A stretch of DNA of 64,000 nt. It comes from Salegentibacter salarius (GTDB lineage: Bacteria > Bacteroidota > Bacteroidia > Flavobacteriales > Flavobacteriaceae). Location of the stretch: positions 1-64,000 of the forward strand of contig NZ_FVZF01000014.1 of NCBI RefSeq assembly GCF_900168265.1, written 5' to 3'. Shown here in pieces: positions 36,708 to 45,912 of the stretch (its first letter is position 1; each line of letters starts with the position of its first letter). Both the position numbers and the translations under genes were made by a program. Under the pieces are notes generated by a model. The model worked only from the letters and a program-made list of their open reading frames with translations, searched no databases and was not told the DNA's origin.

Positions 36708-37988
36708 TTATTGATTTAGGTAATCTATAGCCAGCTGAGACATAGTTTTTACCCCCAGTAACATTCCGCTTTCATCTATATAAAAGTCGGGAGTATGATG
36801 AGGTGCCGGTTCGGTAGAATCTAAAGGTTTTCCGCCAAGGAAATAGTAAAAACCGGGTACTTCCTCCTGAAAGAAAGAAAAATCTTCCCCACCGGTGGTG
36901 GCTTTAGCTAAAACTACATTTTCTTCTCCTGCTATAGCTTGTAAAGTAGGCAGCATTCTGCTGGTTAATTCAGGGTCATTATAGGTAATCGCAGTATTAT
37001 TTTGAATTTCTACGGTAGCTTCCCCGCCATATGCTTTAGCGATGGCCGGAACCATTTCGTTCATTCTTTTTAAAATCAATTTTTTCATATCTGGATCCAG
37101 GGTTCTTATCGTCCCAATCATTTCCGAGGTTTCAGGAATTATATTAAAACGTACACCACTCGTGATTTTTCCTACCGTAATTACTGCGGCGGCATCTATC
37201 AGTTTAGATTCCCGGCTAATTATGGTTTGTAAACCATCTATGATTTTTGCTGAAATGAGAATGGGATCTGTACCGCTCCAGGGTGCAGAGCCGTGAGTTT
37301 GTTTTCCTTTTACGTTTATTACAAAGCGTTCTACCGCAGCCATAGTTCCTTCGGGTTTGTATCGAATGGTTCCCACCGGTGTTTCCGAATTTATATGAAG
37401 CCCGAAAATTGCATCTACATCAGGATTTTTTAATACACCTTCCTTAATCATGAGAGAGGCACCGCCTTCTTCACCCGGTGGCGGACCTTCCTCGGCGGGT
37501 TGGAAAATAAACTTTACCGTGCCATTTATTTTATCTTTATTCTTTGAAAGAACTTCGGCAACACCCATCATAATAGCAATATGAGTATCGTGACCACAGG
37601 CGTGCATTACCCCGGTTTCTGAACCCAAAAATTCTGTTCTTACTTCAGATTTAAACGGGAGATCATTTCTTTCGGTTACCGGGAGCGCATCAATATCTGC
37701 TCTTAAGGCCACCGTTTTCCCTTCATTATCACCTTTTAAAATTCCTACCACACCGGTTTTTGCGATTCCGGTAGTAGTTTCAATTCCCAGGCTTTGTAAA
37801 TGGGCTGCAATTTTTTTAGCGGTTTCGGTTTCCCGGTTGGAAAGTTCGGGATGCTGGTGAAAGTCTCTTCGCCACTCGATCACCTGTTCTTCTATTTCTT
37901 CAGCAGAAGTATTGATCTCTGAATCAATTTCTTGGGCGGTTAAAGTAAAACTGAAAAGCCCAAGCAGGCTAAAAATAATTCTTTTCAT
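36708..37988 (-). CDS. Secreted M20 family amidohydrolase/peptidase
   Basis: A 426-residue metallohydrolase with a signal peptide (LGLFSFTLTAQ). Metal-binding motifs are HACGHDTHIAIMMGVAEVL and QPAEEGPPPGEEGGA (catalytic Glu), with a later EDFSFF segment and the C-terminal HHTPDFYIDE. The pattern is that of N-acyl-amino-acid amidohydrolases (hippurate hydrolase, IAA-amino-acid hydrolase-like). It is the first gene of a leftward operon with the FMN protein, so released amino acids or amides may feed that enzyme (inference). Confidence 0.9.
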   Translation of the reverse strand: MKRIIFSLLGLFSFTLTAQEIDSEINTSAEEIEEQVIEWRRDFHQHPELSNRETETAKKIAAHLQSLGIETTTGIAKTGVVGILKGDNEGKTVALRADIDALPVTERNDLPFKSEVRTEFLGSETGVMHACGHDTHIAIMMGVAEVLSKNKDKINGTVKFIFQPAEEGPPPGEEGGASLMIKEGVLKNPDVDAIFGLHINSETPVGTIRYKPEGTMAAVERFVINVKGKQTHGSAPWSGTDPILISAKIIDGLQTIISRESKLIDAAAVITVGKITSGVRFNIIPETSEMIGTIRTLDPDMKKLILKRMNEMVPAIAKAYGGEATVEIQNNTAITYNDPELTSRMLPTLQAIAGEENVVLAKATTGGEDFSFFQEEVPGFYYFLGGKPLDSTEPAPHHTPDFYIDESGMLLGVKTMSQLAIDYLNQ

Positions 37989-38149
37989 AGCTTTTGTTTC
38001 GCGTTGAAGCTGGTTTGTAGAATTTTAAAGATATTAAAAACTTAAGCAATCGCTCCCAGCCAATCTTAGTTTGTTTAAAACAAAGTGGATTTCGGGTTTA
38101 TAAATTGTCTCGTTTTGGTTAATTTCACGCATTTAAAAAACTGAAAAGA

Positions 38150-40471
38150 TTGGAAGCTTATTTAGCCGAATTAAATGACGCACAACGCGCGCCTGTACTG
38201 CAAAAGGATGGCGCAATGATTGTAATTGCCGGAGCAGGATCTGGGAAAACCCGGGTGCTTACCTACCGTATTGCTTACCTTATGAGCCAGGGCGTAGATC
38301 CTTTTAATATTTTATCGCTCACCTTTACTAATAAAGCGGCCCGGGAGATGAAAACCCGTATTTCTAAAATTGTTGGTAGTAGCGAAGCGAAGAATTTATG
38401 GATGGGGACCTTTCATTCTATTTTCGCTAAAATTTTACGGTTTGAAGCGGATAAATTGGGCTATCCTTCAAATTTTACCATTTACGATACACAAGATTCG
38501 CAAAGCGTGATTAGGGCGATTATTAAAGATATGCGCCTCGATAAAGACGTTTATAAATACAAACAGGTTTACAGCCGGATTTCTTCTTATAAAAACAGTT
38601 TAATTACCGTAAAGGCTTATTTCCAAAACCCGGAATTGAAGGAAGCCGATGCAATGTCTAAAAAACCACGTTTGGGGGAAATCTACCAGGAATATGTGGA
38701 ACGCTGTTTTAAAGCTGGCGCGATGGATTTTGATGATTTGCTGCTGAAAACAAACGAGCTTTTAAATCGATTTCCAGAAGTGCTTCATAAATACCAAAAC
38801 CGGTTTAGGTATATTTTGGTAGATGAGTACCAGGATACCAACCATTCACAGTATTTAATTGTAAAAGCACTCTCAGATAAATTTCAGAATATATGTGTAG
38901 TAGGGGATGATGCGCAGAGTATTTATGCATTCCGCGGAGCGAACATTAATAATATTTTGAACTTCCAGAAAGATTACGAGAATGTGCAAATGTACCGCCT
39001 GGAGCAAAATTACCGTTCTACCAAAAACATTGTAAACGCCGCCAACTCCATTATTGAAAAGAATAAAACCAAGCTTGAAAAAGTAGTTTGGACGGCTAAT
39101 GATGAAGGGCCAAAAATTGTAGTAAATCGTTTGCTTACCGATGGGGAAGAAGGCCGTTTTGTTGCAGGTTCTATTTTTGAAAATAGAATGCAAAATCAAA
39201 TGAGTAATGGCGATTTTGCGATTCTTTACCGAACCAACGCCCAGAGTAGAGCGATGGAAGATGCGCTGAGGAAAAAGGAAATTCCGTATAGAATTTACGG
39301 CGGACTTTCATTCTACCAGCGAAAGGAAATTAAAGATGTACTGTCTTATTTAAGACTTCTGATTAATCCGAAAGATGAGGAAGCACTTAAGCGGGTAATT
39401 AATTATCCTGCTCGTGGAATTGGGCAAACTACGATGGATAAATTGAGCATTGCCGGGAATCAATATGGGAAGACCATTTTTGAAATTATTGAGAATATAG
39501 ATCATCTGGATCTAAAGATCAATAAGAGTACGCGTACTAAGCTGGATAATTTCGTGAATATGATTAAGAGTTTCACGATTCTTGCTGAAAATGCCGATGC
39601 TTTTACTGTTGCTGATACCGTAACCAAAAAGACTGGTTTAGTTCAGGAATTAAAGAAAGATGGTACTCCGGAAGGAATTGCCAGGATTGAAAATATTGAA
39701 GAATTATTAAACGGGATCAAGGATTTTGTGGAAGGTCAAAAGGAACTGGCAGATGCCGATGGTTCTCTGGCTGAATTCCTTGAAGATGTAGCGCTTGCTA
39801 CAGATATGGACAAAGATACCGGAGATGATGATCGTGTTGCCTTAATGACTATTCACCTGGCAAAAGGTTTGGAGTTCCCGTATGTATATATTGTTGGCCT
39901 GGAAGAGGATCTTTTCCCTTCAGGAATGAGTATGAATACCCGAAGCGAGCTGGAAGAAGAACGCCGATTATTCTATGTAGCACTTACCCGTGCCGAAAAA
40001 CAAGCTTACCTAACTTATACCCAGTCCCGTTACCGTTGGGGGAAACTGGTAGATGCAGAGCCCAGTAGGTTTATAGAAGAAGTGGATGAGCAGTATGTGA
40101 ATTATATGATTCCACAAGATGATTATAAATACAAGCCCCTAATTGATACCGATATTTTTGGTGATGAGGTTGATAAAAGTAAACTGCGCCAAACCAAGCC
40201 TAAAAAAGGAACTCCGCCGCCTGCACATAAACCAAGCGAATCTCAGTTAAGAAAACTTCGAAAATTAAAACCCGCCAGCCCGGAGCCCGAAAAAGCTACA
40301 AATGCTATAAAACTGGAAGCCGGCAACGTGGTGGAGCATATGCGTTTTGGAAAAGGAAAAGTTCTGGCTATAGATGGAGTTGGGCAGGATAAAAAAGCCG
40401 AAATAGATTTTGTGAATGGAGGAATTAAAAAGTTACTGCTAAGGTTTGCTAAATTGAAATTGATCTCCTAG
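38150..40471 (+). CDS. UvrD/PcrA-type DNA helicase
   Basis: A 773-residue superfamily 1A 3'-5' helicase. Motifs: NDAQRAPV (Q motif), Walker A AGAGSGKT (27-34), VDEYQDTN, GDDAQSIYAFRGA, EQNYRST, and YVALTRAE. After a Pro/Lys-rich linker the C-terminal Tudor-like domain of PcrA is present (VEHMRFGKGKVLAIDG). The start codon is TTG at 38150 (next in-frame ATG would cut into the Q motif region). It is divergent from the M20 gene and ends in a terminator. Confidence 0.93.
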   Translation: MEAYLAELNDAQRAPVLQKDGAMIVIAGAGSGKTRVLTYRIAYLMSQGVDPFNILSLTFTNKAAREMKTRISKIVGSSEAKNLWMGTFHSIFAKILRFEADKLGYPSNFTIYDTQDSQSVIRAIIKDMRLDKDVYKYKQVYSRISSYKNSLITVKAYFQNPELKEADAMSKKPRLGEIYQEYVERCFKAGAMDFDDLLLKTNELLNRFPEVLHKYQNRFRYILVDEYQDTNHSQYLIVKALSDKFQNICVVGDDAQSIYAFRGANINNILNFQKDYENVQMYRLEQNYRSTKNIVNAANSIIEKNKTKLEKVVWTANDEGPKIVVNRLLTDGEEGRFVAGSIFENRMQNQMSNGDFAILYRTNAQSRAMEDALRKKEIPYRIYGGLSFYQRKEIKDVLSYLRLLINPKDEEALKRVINYPARGIGQTTMDKLSIAGNQYGKTIFEIIENIDHLDLKINKSTRTKLDNFVNMIKSFTILAENADAFTVADTVTKKTGLVQELKKDGTPEGIARIENIEELLNGIKDFVEGQKELADADGSLAEFLEDVALATDMDKDTGDDDRVALMTIHLAKGLEFPYVYIVGLEEDLFPSGMSMNTRSELEEERRLFYVALTRAEKQAYLTYTQSRYRWGKLVDAEPSRFIEEVDEQYVNYMIPQDDYKYKPLIDTDIFGDEVDKSKLRQTKPKKGTPPPAHKPSESQLRKLRKLKPASPEPEKATNAIKLEAGNVVEHMRFGKGKVLAIDGVGQDKKAEIDFVNGGIKKLLLRFAKLKLIS

Positions 40472-40494
40472 ATCTCGTTAAACTTCTGTTATAT

Positions 40495-40520
40495 AAAGCC
40501 GCTTCACGCGGCTTTCTTTT
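40495..40520 (+). terminator. Terminator after uvrD-like gene
   Basis: AAAGCCGC and GCGGCTTT form a tight stem with a five-base loop followed by CTTTTTAT, 23 bases after the stop. Confidence 0.8.
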
Positions 40521-40537
40521 TATCTTCAAGAAAAAAT

Positions 40538-40750
40538 ATGATTAAGGAAGGGAGTAATGTAAAGTGGAAATGGGGTAATGGTGAAGCAAAAGGAAAAGTA
40601 ACCAAAACTTATGCTGAAGAAGTTACAAAAACCATAGATGGAAGCGAAATTATCCGAAAAGGGGAAGAAGGGAATAAAGCACTTTTTATAGAGCAGGAAG
40701 ATGGTAGTAAAGTGCTGAAGCTGGAAAGTGAAGTTTCTAAATCAGATTAA
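40538..40750 (+). CDS. DUF2945 (HVA/Tudor-like) small protein
   Basis: A 70-residue protein with the pattern GSNVKWKWGNGEAKGKV, followed by KTIDGSEIIRKGEEGNKALFIEQEDGSKVLKLESEV, which is the DUF2945 family with a small SH3/Tudor-like barrel. The role is unknown. It begins 18 bases after the helicase terminator and lies 65 bases before the Sua5/YciO gene. Confidence 0.85.
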   Translation: MIKEGSNVKWKWGNGEAKGKVTKTYAEEVTKTIDGSEIIRKGEEGNKALFIEQEDGSKVLKLESEVSKSD

Positions 40751-40815
40751 TTGAACCAATTTAAAAAATATCTGCTCGAAAATTTGTAAATTCTCGGGTA
40801 TTAAAATTTATAACT

Positions 40816-41436
40816 ATGGCTGAATTACTTAGAATTTATGACGAAAACCCAAGTCAGAAACATATTAATAAAGTAGTAGAAACTTTAAGAAACGGCGGAC
40901 TTATAATTTACCCTACAGATACCGTGTATGGTCTAGGATGCGATATCACCAATACCTCAGCATTAGAAAAAATTGCTCAAATTAAAGGGGTGAAACTGGA
41001 AAAGGCTAATTTTTCTTTCGTTTGCGAAGATCTTAGCAATCTTTCGGATTATGTGAAGCAAATAGATTCTGCCACCTTTAAGGTTTTAAAGAGAAATCTT
41101 CCCGGGCCTTTTACTTTTATTCTTCCGGGGAATAATAACCTTCCAAATGTGTTTAAAAAGAAGAAAACAGTTGGGATTAGAGTGCCAGATAATGCTATTT
41201 GTAAAAGTATTGTGGCCACTTTGGGAAATCCTATTGTTTCCACTTCAATTTACGATGAAGATGAAGTACTGGAATACACCACAGATCCAGAATTGATAAA
41301 AGAGAAATGGGATCATTTAGTAGATCTTGTTATTGACGGTGGTTATGGAGATAATATACCATCTACGGTGGTAGATCTTACCACGCCGCAACCAGAAGTG
41401 ATAAGAGAGGGGAAAGGAAGTATCGAAAACTTATAG
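40816..41436 (+). CDS. Sua5/YciO/YrdC family protein (threonylcarbamoyl-AMP synthase type)
   Basis: A 206-residue YrdC-fold protein. Typical segments are GGLIIYPTDTVYGLGCDITN, FSFVCEDLSNLSDYVK, RNLPGPFTFILPG and GNPIVSTS. TsaC/Sua5 members make threonylcarbamoyl-AMP for the t6A modification of tRNA; the length and the FSFVCEDL segment are closer to the YciO branch, whose role is less certain. A terminator follows. Confidence 0.85.
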   Translation: MAELLRIYDENPSQKHINKVVETLRNGGLIIYPTDTVYGLGCDITNTSALEKIAQIKGVKLEKANFSFVCEDLSNLSDYVKQIDSATFKVLKRNLPGPFTFILPGNNNLPNVFKKKKTVGIRVPDNAICKSIVATLGNPIVSTSIYDEDEVLEYTTDPELIKEKWDHLVDLVIDGGYGDNIPSTVVDLTTPQPEVIREGKGSIENL

Positions 41437-41465
41437 TTTTAAATAAAATTTTTGATAACACGTTA

Positions 41466-41496
41466 AAAGCCTGCTAAATGCAGGCTTTACTTTTTT
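41466..41496 (+). terminator. Terminator after Sua5/YciO gene
   Basis: AAAGCCTG and CAGGCTTT with a seven-base loop, followed by ACTTTTTT. Confidence 0.8.
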
Positions 41497-41537
41497 ATAG
41501 CGAGCTATAGTCCATAACTTAATAAAAAAAACACGCA

Positions 41538-42374
41538 ATGAATTATATTAAAACTAAGAACGAAGAACACGAAAATAAGACAAAGCTATTTTACGAAGAT
41601 TATGGCGAAGGGCAACCGGTTATATTAATTCACGGCTGGCCTTTAAGTCATAAAATGTGGGAATACCAGGTAGAGAAAATCGTAGATGCCGGGTTTAGAT
41701 GTATAAGTTACGATCGTCGCGGATTTGGTGATAGCGACAAACCCTGGGAAGGCTACGATTACGATACTTTAGCCTCAGATTTAAACGATGTTATTACTGC
41801 ACTGGGACTTTCTGATACAATTATTGTAGGTTTTTCTATGGGTGGAGGAGAAGTTGCCCGATTTATAGGGAAATATGGAACCGCTAATGTATCTAAAGCT
41901 GCATTAATCTCTGCAGTACCACCTTTTATGCTGAAAACCGATGATAATCCTGATGGGCTTGAGAAAGAAGTTTTTGAAGGATTTAAAGAGGAAATTCGAA
42001 AAGACCGCGCAGGTTTCTTAGCTGGATTTGGAGATAAATTTTACAATTACGATAAAAACAAAGATCGTATTAGTAAAGATCAAAAACATTACGATTGGAG
42101 TATTGCCTGCAGAGCTTCTTCTAAAGCAACTTTGGATTGTGTAGATTCTTTTGGTTTGACAGATTTTAGAGAAGATCTAAAGCAGTTTGATGTACCAACG
42201 CTAATAGTTCACGGAGATGATGATGAAATTGTGCCGATAGATATTGCCGGTAAGAAAAGTAAAGACCTAATTAAGGATAATACTTTTGAAATAATTGAGG
42301 GCGCACCACACGGATTGGTAATGACGCACAAAAAAGAGTTTAATGAGATCTTACTGCGATTTTTAAAGCAATAA
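41538..42374 (+). CDS. Alpha/beta hydrolase, non-haem peroxidase-like
   Basis: A 278-residue cytoplasmic hydrolase. HGWPLSHKMWEYQ gives the oxyanion strand, GFSMGGGE the nucleophile elbow, HGDDDEIVPI the acid and GAPHGLV the catalytic His. The HGWP...YDRRGFGDSDKPWEGYDYDT sequence is typical of cofactor-free chloroperoxidase/arylesterase proteins (given here in two parts). There is no signal peptide. The natural substrate is unknown. It ends at a strong bidirectional terminator. Confidence 0.9.
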   Translation: MNYIKTKNEEHENKTKLFYEDYGEGQPVILIHGWPLSHKMWEYQVEKIVDAGFRCISYDRRGFGDSDKPWEGYDYDTLASDLNDVITALGLSDTIIVGFSMGGGEVARFIGKYGTANVSKAALISAVPPFMLKTDDNPDGLEKEVFEGFKEEIRKDRAGFLAGFGDKFYNYDKNKDRISKDQKHYDWSIACRASSKATLDCVDSFGLTDFREDLKQFDVPTLIVHGDDDEIVPIDIAGKKSKDLIKDNTFEIIEGAPHGLVMTHKKEFNEILLRFLKQ

Positions 42375-42395
42375 AATATCGTCGTATTAGAAAAT

Positions 42396-42425
42396 AAAAA
42401 ACCCCGCAATTGCGGGGTTTTTCTA
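42396..42425. terminator. Bidirectional terminator between hydrolase and OmpA-like gene
   Basis: AAAAACCCCGCAA pairs perfectly with TTGCGGGGTTTTT, a 13-base stem between convergent genes with A and T tracts on both sides. Confidence 0.9.
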
Positions 42426-42446
42426 TATTTAAAAGAATCAAAAAGC

Positions 42447-43280
42447 TTATTTAGCAGATTTCATTCCTTCTTCGATCATTCCGTAGAATTGGTCAAGTTT
42501 AGGAAGAACTACAATTCTTGTTCTTCTGTTTTTAGCACGACCTTCAGCAGTTTCGTTTGTAGCAACAGGAACATAGTAACTTCTACCGGCGGCAGTCATT
42601 CTAGCTGGCTCTACACCAAACTCATCCTGAAGAATTCTAACTACAGAAGTAGCTCTTTTCACACTAAGATCCCAGTTATCTTCGAACATTGAAGTTTTGA
42701 TAGCTTTATCATCAGTATGTCCTTCTACCATAAATTCGATGTCTGGCTTGTTTTTAACTACAGTAGCAACTTTACCAAGTACTTCTTTAGCACGATCGGT
42801 TACATTATATCTTCCACTGTCAAATAAAAGTTTATCTGAAATAGAAACGTAAACTACACCTTTTTCAACATTAATTTCAATGTCTTCATCAGCCATATTA
42901 CCCAAAGCACCTTTTAAGCTTGTTACAAGCGCTAAAGTTACAGAGTCTTTTTTGCTGATTGCATTACGCATAGATTGAATAGCCAAATCCTTTTCTTTGA
43001 TGCTTTCAAGAGAACGCTCAAGGTTTTCAGCTTCTTTCTTAGAAAGCGTAGCAAGGTCACCTACGTTGTTTAGCAATGCCGCGTTGGTATTGTTAAGTCT
43101 TGAAATTTGTTGATTCAGGTTTTGTTTATCCTCTAAACACGCATTTAGTTTAATGGTTGCAGTGTTTAACTCATCCTGGGTTTGTTTTTGTTGTTCTTCA
43201 AGCTCAGCATATTTTTTATTAGATACGCAAGAGGAAAACAAAAGAACGGCGGTAGCCGATAAAAGCATAATTCGTTTCAT
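42447..43280 (-). CDS. OmpA-family lipoprotein
   Basis: A 277-residue lipoprotein (lipobox LFSSC, Cys18) with a coiled-coil segment (about 25-115, Gln/Asn/Leu-rich) and a C-terminal OmpA-like peptidoglycan-binding domain: LLFDSGRYNVTD, FMVEGHTDDKAI, DLSVKRATSVVRIL, and GRAKNRRTRIVVLPK. This organisation suggests an outer-membrane anchor linked to the cell wall. It is a single-gene unit with a clear -7 promoter element. Confidence 0.93.
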   Translation of the reverse strand: MKRIMLLSATAVLLFSSCVSNKKYAELEEQQKQTQDELNTATIKLNACLEDKQNLNQQISRLNNTNAALLNNVGDLATLSKKEAENLERSLESIKEKDLAIQSMRNAISKKDSVTLALVTSLKGALGNMADEDIEINVEKGVVYVSISDKLLFDSGRYNVTDRAKEVLGKVATVVKNKPDIEFMVEGHTDDKAIKTSMFEDNWDLSVKRATSVVRILQDEFGVEPARMTAAGRSYYVPVATNETAEGRAKNRRTRIVVLPKLDQFYGMIEEGMKSAK

Positions 43281-43312
43281 AATCTCGTAATTGTTATTAA
43301 TGTTAGATGTTT

Positions 43313-43320
43313 CAAAAGTA
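43313..43320 (-). promoter_or_regulatory. -7 element of OmpA-like gene
   Basis: On the minus strand it reads TACTTTTG, an exact TAnnTTTG match 32 bases before the ATG, preceded by T-rich sequence at the -33 region. Confidence 0.5.
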
Positions 43321-43371
43321 TCAAAAAAATGTAAAGCGGAAAAAGAAGCTTTAGCATAAGTTTGAATCCTT

Positions 43372-44367
43372 TTATTTTAATTTAGAAAATTCTTTTTTGC
43401 TTAAACAAAAATAAGACCAAATAATAGATTTTAACTGAAAATATCTGATGTTTTTTGGAACTCTTTTTCGCTTTGAATGAATTTTTTTGAAGTTACCATA
43501 AAATGCGGTATGTGCTTGAAGAATAGCATATAAATGTGAGAATTTACCTTCGGCAATAAATTTAATTCCCGCAACGCCATCGAGGATCATCCTAATAAAT
43601 AAAATGCCATAAACATTTGGTGCGGGCACATTTTTTAACAGCATATACAAGCTATTTCTAAAATTGAAAAAAGTCTTTCTTGGGTTCATACTATCTAAAG
43701 TAGCGCCACCCACATGGTAAACGGTGGAAATTCCACAAGATTTTATTTGATAGCCTAAATTATGAATGCGCCAACATAAATCTATTTCTTCCTGGTGAGC
43801 AAAAAAATCCTCATCTAATGCACCGGCTTCCCAGTAAACGTTTTTTCTTATCACCATACAGGCTCCGCTGGCCCAAAAAATAGGAACATCGTTATTATAC
43901 TGTCCGTGGTCTACTTCTAAAGTATCAAAGATCCTCCCACGGCAAAAAGGATACCCGTATTTGTCTATATATCCTCCGGCAGCCCCGGCATATTCAAAGT
44001 AGTTTTTTCTTTTAAAATCGAGTATTTTAGGTTGTACCGCGGCTGTTTTAGGTTGATTTTTAAAGATTTCCAGTATCGGTTCTAACCAGTTTTTGGAAAC
44101 TTCTACATCGCTGTTTAGCAATACAAAAATATCTTCGGTTAAATGGGAAAGGGCATCGTTGTAACCTTTGGCGAATCCGCCGTTCTCTTTATTCTGAATA
44201 ATTTTTACCTGCGGAAAATTTTCCCTTAGAAATTCTACTGAATCATCGGTAGAAGCATTATCGGCTACATAAATATTGGCTCCTTCAGAAAAACGAATTA
44301 CCGAAGGCAAAAACTGCTCCAGTAAGCTCCGTCCATTCCAGTTTAAAATTACTACTGCCGTGCTCAT
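43372..44367 (-). CDS. Family 2 glycosyltransferase
   Basis: A 331-residue GT-A-fold transferase. VVILNWNGRSLLEQFLPSV, ADNASTDDSVEFL, ENGGFAKGYNDAL and LLNSDVEV give the nucleotide-sugar and metal-binding region; FFAHQEEIDLCWRI carries the ED-type acceptor motif. It resembles rhamnosyltransferases and other wall/polysaccharide enzymes. It overlaps the upstream HsdR_N-domain gene by four bases. Confidence 0.9.
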   Translation of the reverse strand: MSTAVVILNWNGRSLLEQFLPSVIRFSEGANIYVADNASTDDSVEFLRENFPQVKIIQNKENGGFAKGYNDALSHLTEDIFVLLNSDVEVSKNWLEPILEIFKNQPKTAAVQPKILDFKRKNYFEYAGAAGGYIDKYGYPFCRGRIFDTLEVDHGQYNNDVPIFWASGACMVIRKNVYWEAGALDEDFFAHQEEIDLCWRIHNLGYQIKSCGISTVYHVGGATLDSMNPRKTFFNFRNSLYMLLKNVPAPNVYGILFIRMILDGVAGIKFIAEGKFSHLYAILQAHTAFYGNFKKIHSKRKRVPKNIRYFQLKSIIWSYFCLSKKEFSKLK

Positions 44368-44831
44368 GATCTTTCAGAAGTTTTAGAAGAAATATAATCG
44401 GGGATTTCAGGTAGAAAATGATATTTTTCTTCTTTATAATCCAGTTTGCAGAAGTAATGTTGCAATCCGTTGGTGAGCATTAAATAATCGGCTTTTAAAC
44501 TCAAATTATACCTGGCGATTTGGTCAAAAACTTCCTGGGTTATTTTTATATGCGGGGCTTTACATTCTACCACTACTTTTATTTTTCCGTCAGGATAAAA
44601 AACTACCACATCATAGCGTTTAGTAAGTTTTCCCAGTTTTAATTGTTTTTCAACATTAATATGGTTCTTAGGGTAATTCTTATCTAAAGTAAGGAATTTA
44701 ACCACGTGTTGTCTCACCCATTCTTCGGGAGTTAAAACCACAAATTTTTTCCGGAGTTCATCAAAAACGGCTATTTTATTTTCACTATTTTTGAACCGGA
44801 ACGAGTATTTTGGAAAATTAAGCGCTAACAT
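44364..44831 (-). CDS. HsdR N-terminal-domain (PD-(D/E)xK) protein
   Basis: A 155-residue stand-alone domain of the type I restriction HsdR N-terminus family. The nuclease-like core is YDVVVFYPDGKIKVVVECKAP, with Asp and the ExK pair. There is no helicase part and no hsdM/hsdS, so it is not a restriction system. I start at ATG 44831 (MLALNFPKY); the longer frame adds 12 residues. It is divergent from holA, and translationally coupled to the glycosyltransferase. A role in DNA metabolism is plausible given holA, but not shown. Confidence 0.8.
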   Translation of the reverse strand: MLALNFPKYSFRFKNSENKIAVFDELRKKFVVLTPEEWVRQHVVKFLTLDKNYPKNHINVEKQLKLGKLTKRYDVVVFYPDGKIKVVVECKAPHIKITQEVFDQIARYNLSLKADYLMLTNGLQHYFCKLDYKEEKYHFLPEIPDYISSKTSERS

Positions 44832-44906
44832 AGGCCAAAAGTAAAAAAGAAAACCACAGCGCAGCAAGCTTCAGTTTAATTTAAAAATCAAAAATCCTTC
44901 ACCTTA

Positions 44907-45911
44907 ATGGAAGAAGCAAAAGAGATTGTAAATAATATTCAAAAAGGTAGTGTGTCGCCGCTTTACTTTTTAATGGGTGAAGAACCTTATTATATAGATA
45001 GGATCTCAGATTTTATAGCGCAGAATTTACTGGCGGAAGAAGAAAAAGGTTTTAACCAAATCATTATGTATGGCCGAGATACCAATATTGATGAAATTGT
45101 GAGCAATGCCAAGCGCTACCCTATGATGGCCGAAAGACAGGTGATTATCGTTAAAGAAGCACAAGACCTTTCCAGAAGCATAGAGAAACTGGTAGATTAT
45201 GCCGAAAATCCGCAGCCTACCACCACTTTGGTTTTTTGTTACAAATACAAAAGCCTTGACAAACGTAAGAAACTTTCTAAAGTCCTGAAGAAAAGCGGAA
45301 TTTTGTTTGAAAGCAAACGCCTTTACGAAAACCAGGTGGCCGACTGGATCATGAAAACTCTGAAAGCCAGAAACTATACCATTTCTCCTAAAGCAGCACA
45401 AATGCTGGTAGAATTTTTAGGAATTGATCTTGGGAAAATTGATAACGAATTAAATAAACTTCAGCTTATCACACCAGAGGGTACTCAAATTACCCCAGAG
45501 CTTATTGAGCAAAATATAGGAATAAGTAAAGACTTTAATAATTTTGAGTTGCGGAAAGCAATTGGAATGCGAGATTCTTTAAAGGCGCATCGCATTGTAA
45601 ATTATTTTGCCCAGAACCCAAAAGACAATCCAATGGTAGTTACCATTTCGCTATTGTTTTCTTATTTCTCACAAATTATGCAATATCACGGGCTGCCAGA
45701 TAAATCTAAAGCTAACGTAGCGAAACAGCTTAAAGTTCACCCTTATTTTGTGGGAGATTATGTGGTAGCAGCAAAAAATTATCCAATGAAAAAAGTGAGT
45801 CAGGTAATTGGTTTGTTGCACGAAAGCGATGTTAAAGGAAAAGGTGTGGGAGCGGTGAATATCTCTCACGGCGATTTACTCAAAGAATTAATGGTTAAGA
45901 TCTTAAATTAA
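44907..45911 (+). CDS. holA: DNA polymerase III subunit delta
   Basis: A 334-residue clamp-loader subunit that opens the sliding clamp. The pattern LYFLMGEEPYYIDRISDFI, then FNQIIMYGRDTNIDEIVSNA, ARRYPMMAERQVIIVKEAQ-like sequence and a C-terminal helical domain is that of HolA. It is followed one base later by menA. Confidence 0.92.
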   Translation: MEEAKEIVNNIQKGSVSPLYFLMGEEPYYIDRISDFIAQNLLAEEEKGFNQIIMYGRDTNIDEIVSNAKRYPMMAERQVIIVKEAQDLSRSIEKLVDYAENPQPTTTLVFCYKYKSLDKRKKLSKVLKKSGILFESKRLYENQVADWIMKTLKARNYTISPKAAQMLVEFLGIDLGKIDNELNKLQLITPEGTQITPELIEQNIGISKDFNNFELRKAIGMRDSLKAHRIVNYFAQNPKDNPMVVTISLLFSYFSQIMQYHGLPDKSKANVAKQLKVHPYFVGDYVVAAKNYPMKKVSQVIGLLHESDVKGKGVGAVNISHGDLLKELMVKILN

Positions 45912-45912
45912 T

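Noticed and set aside
44364-44831. Type I restriction-modification system
   Set aside because: Only the short N-terminal HsdR-like domain is present; no helicase part, hsdM or hsdS.
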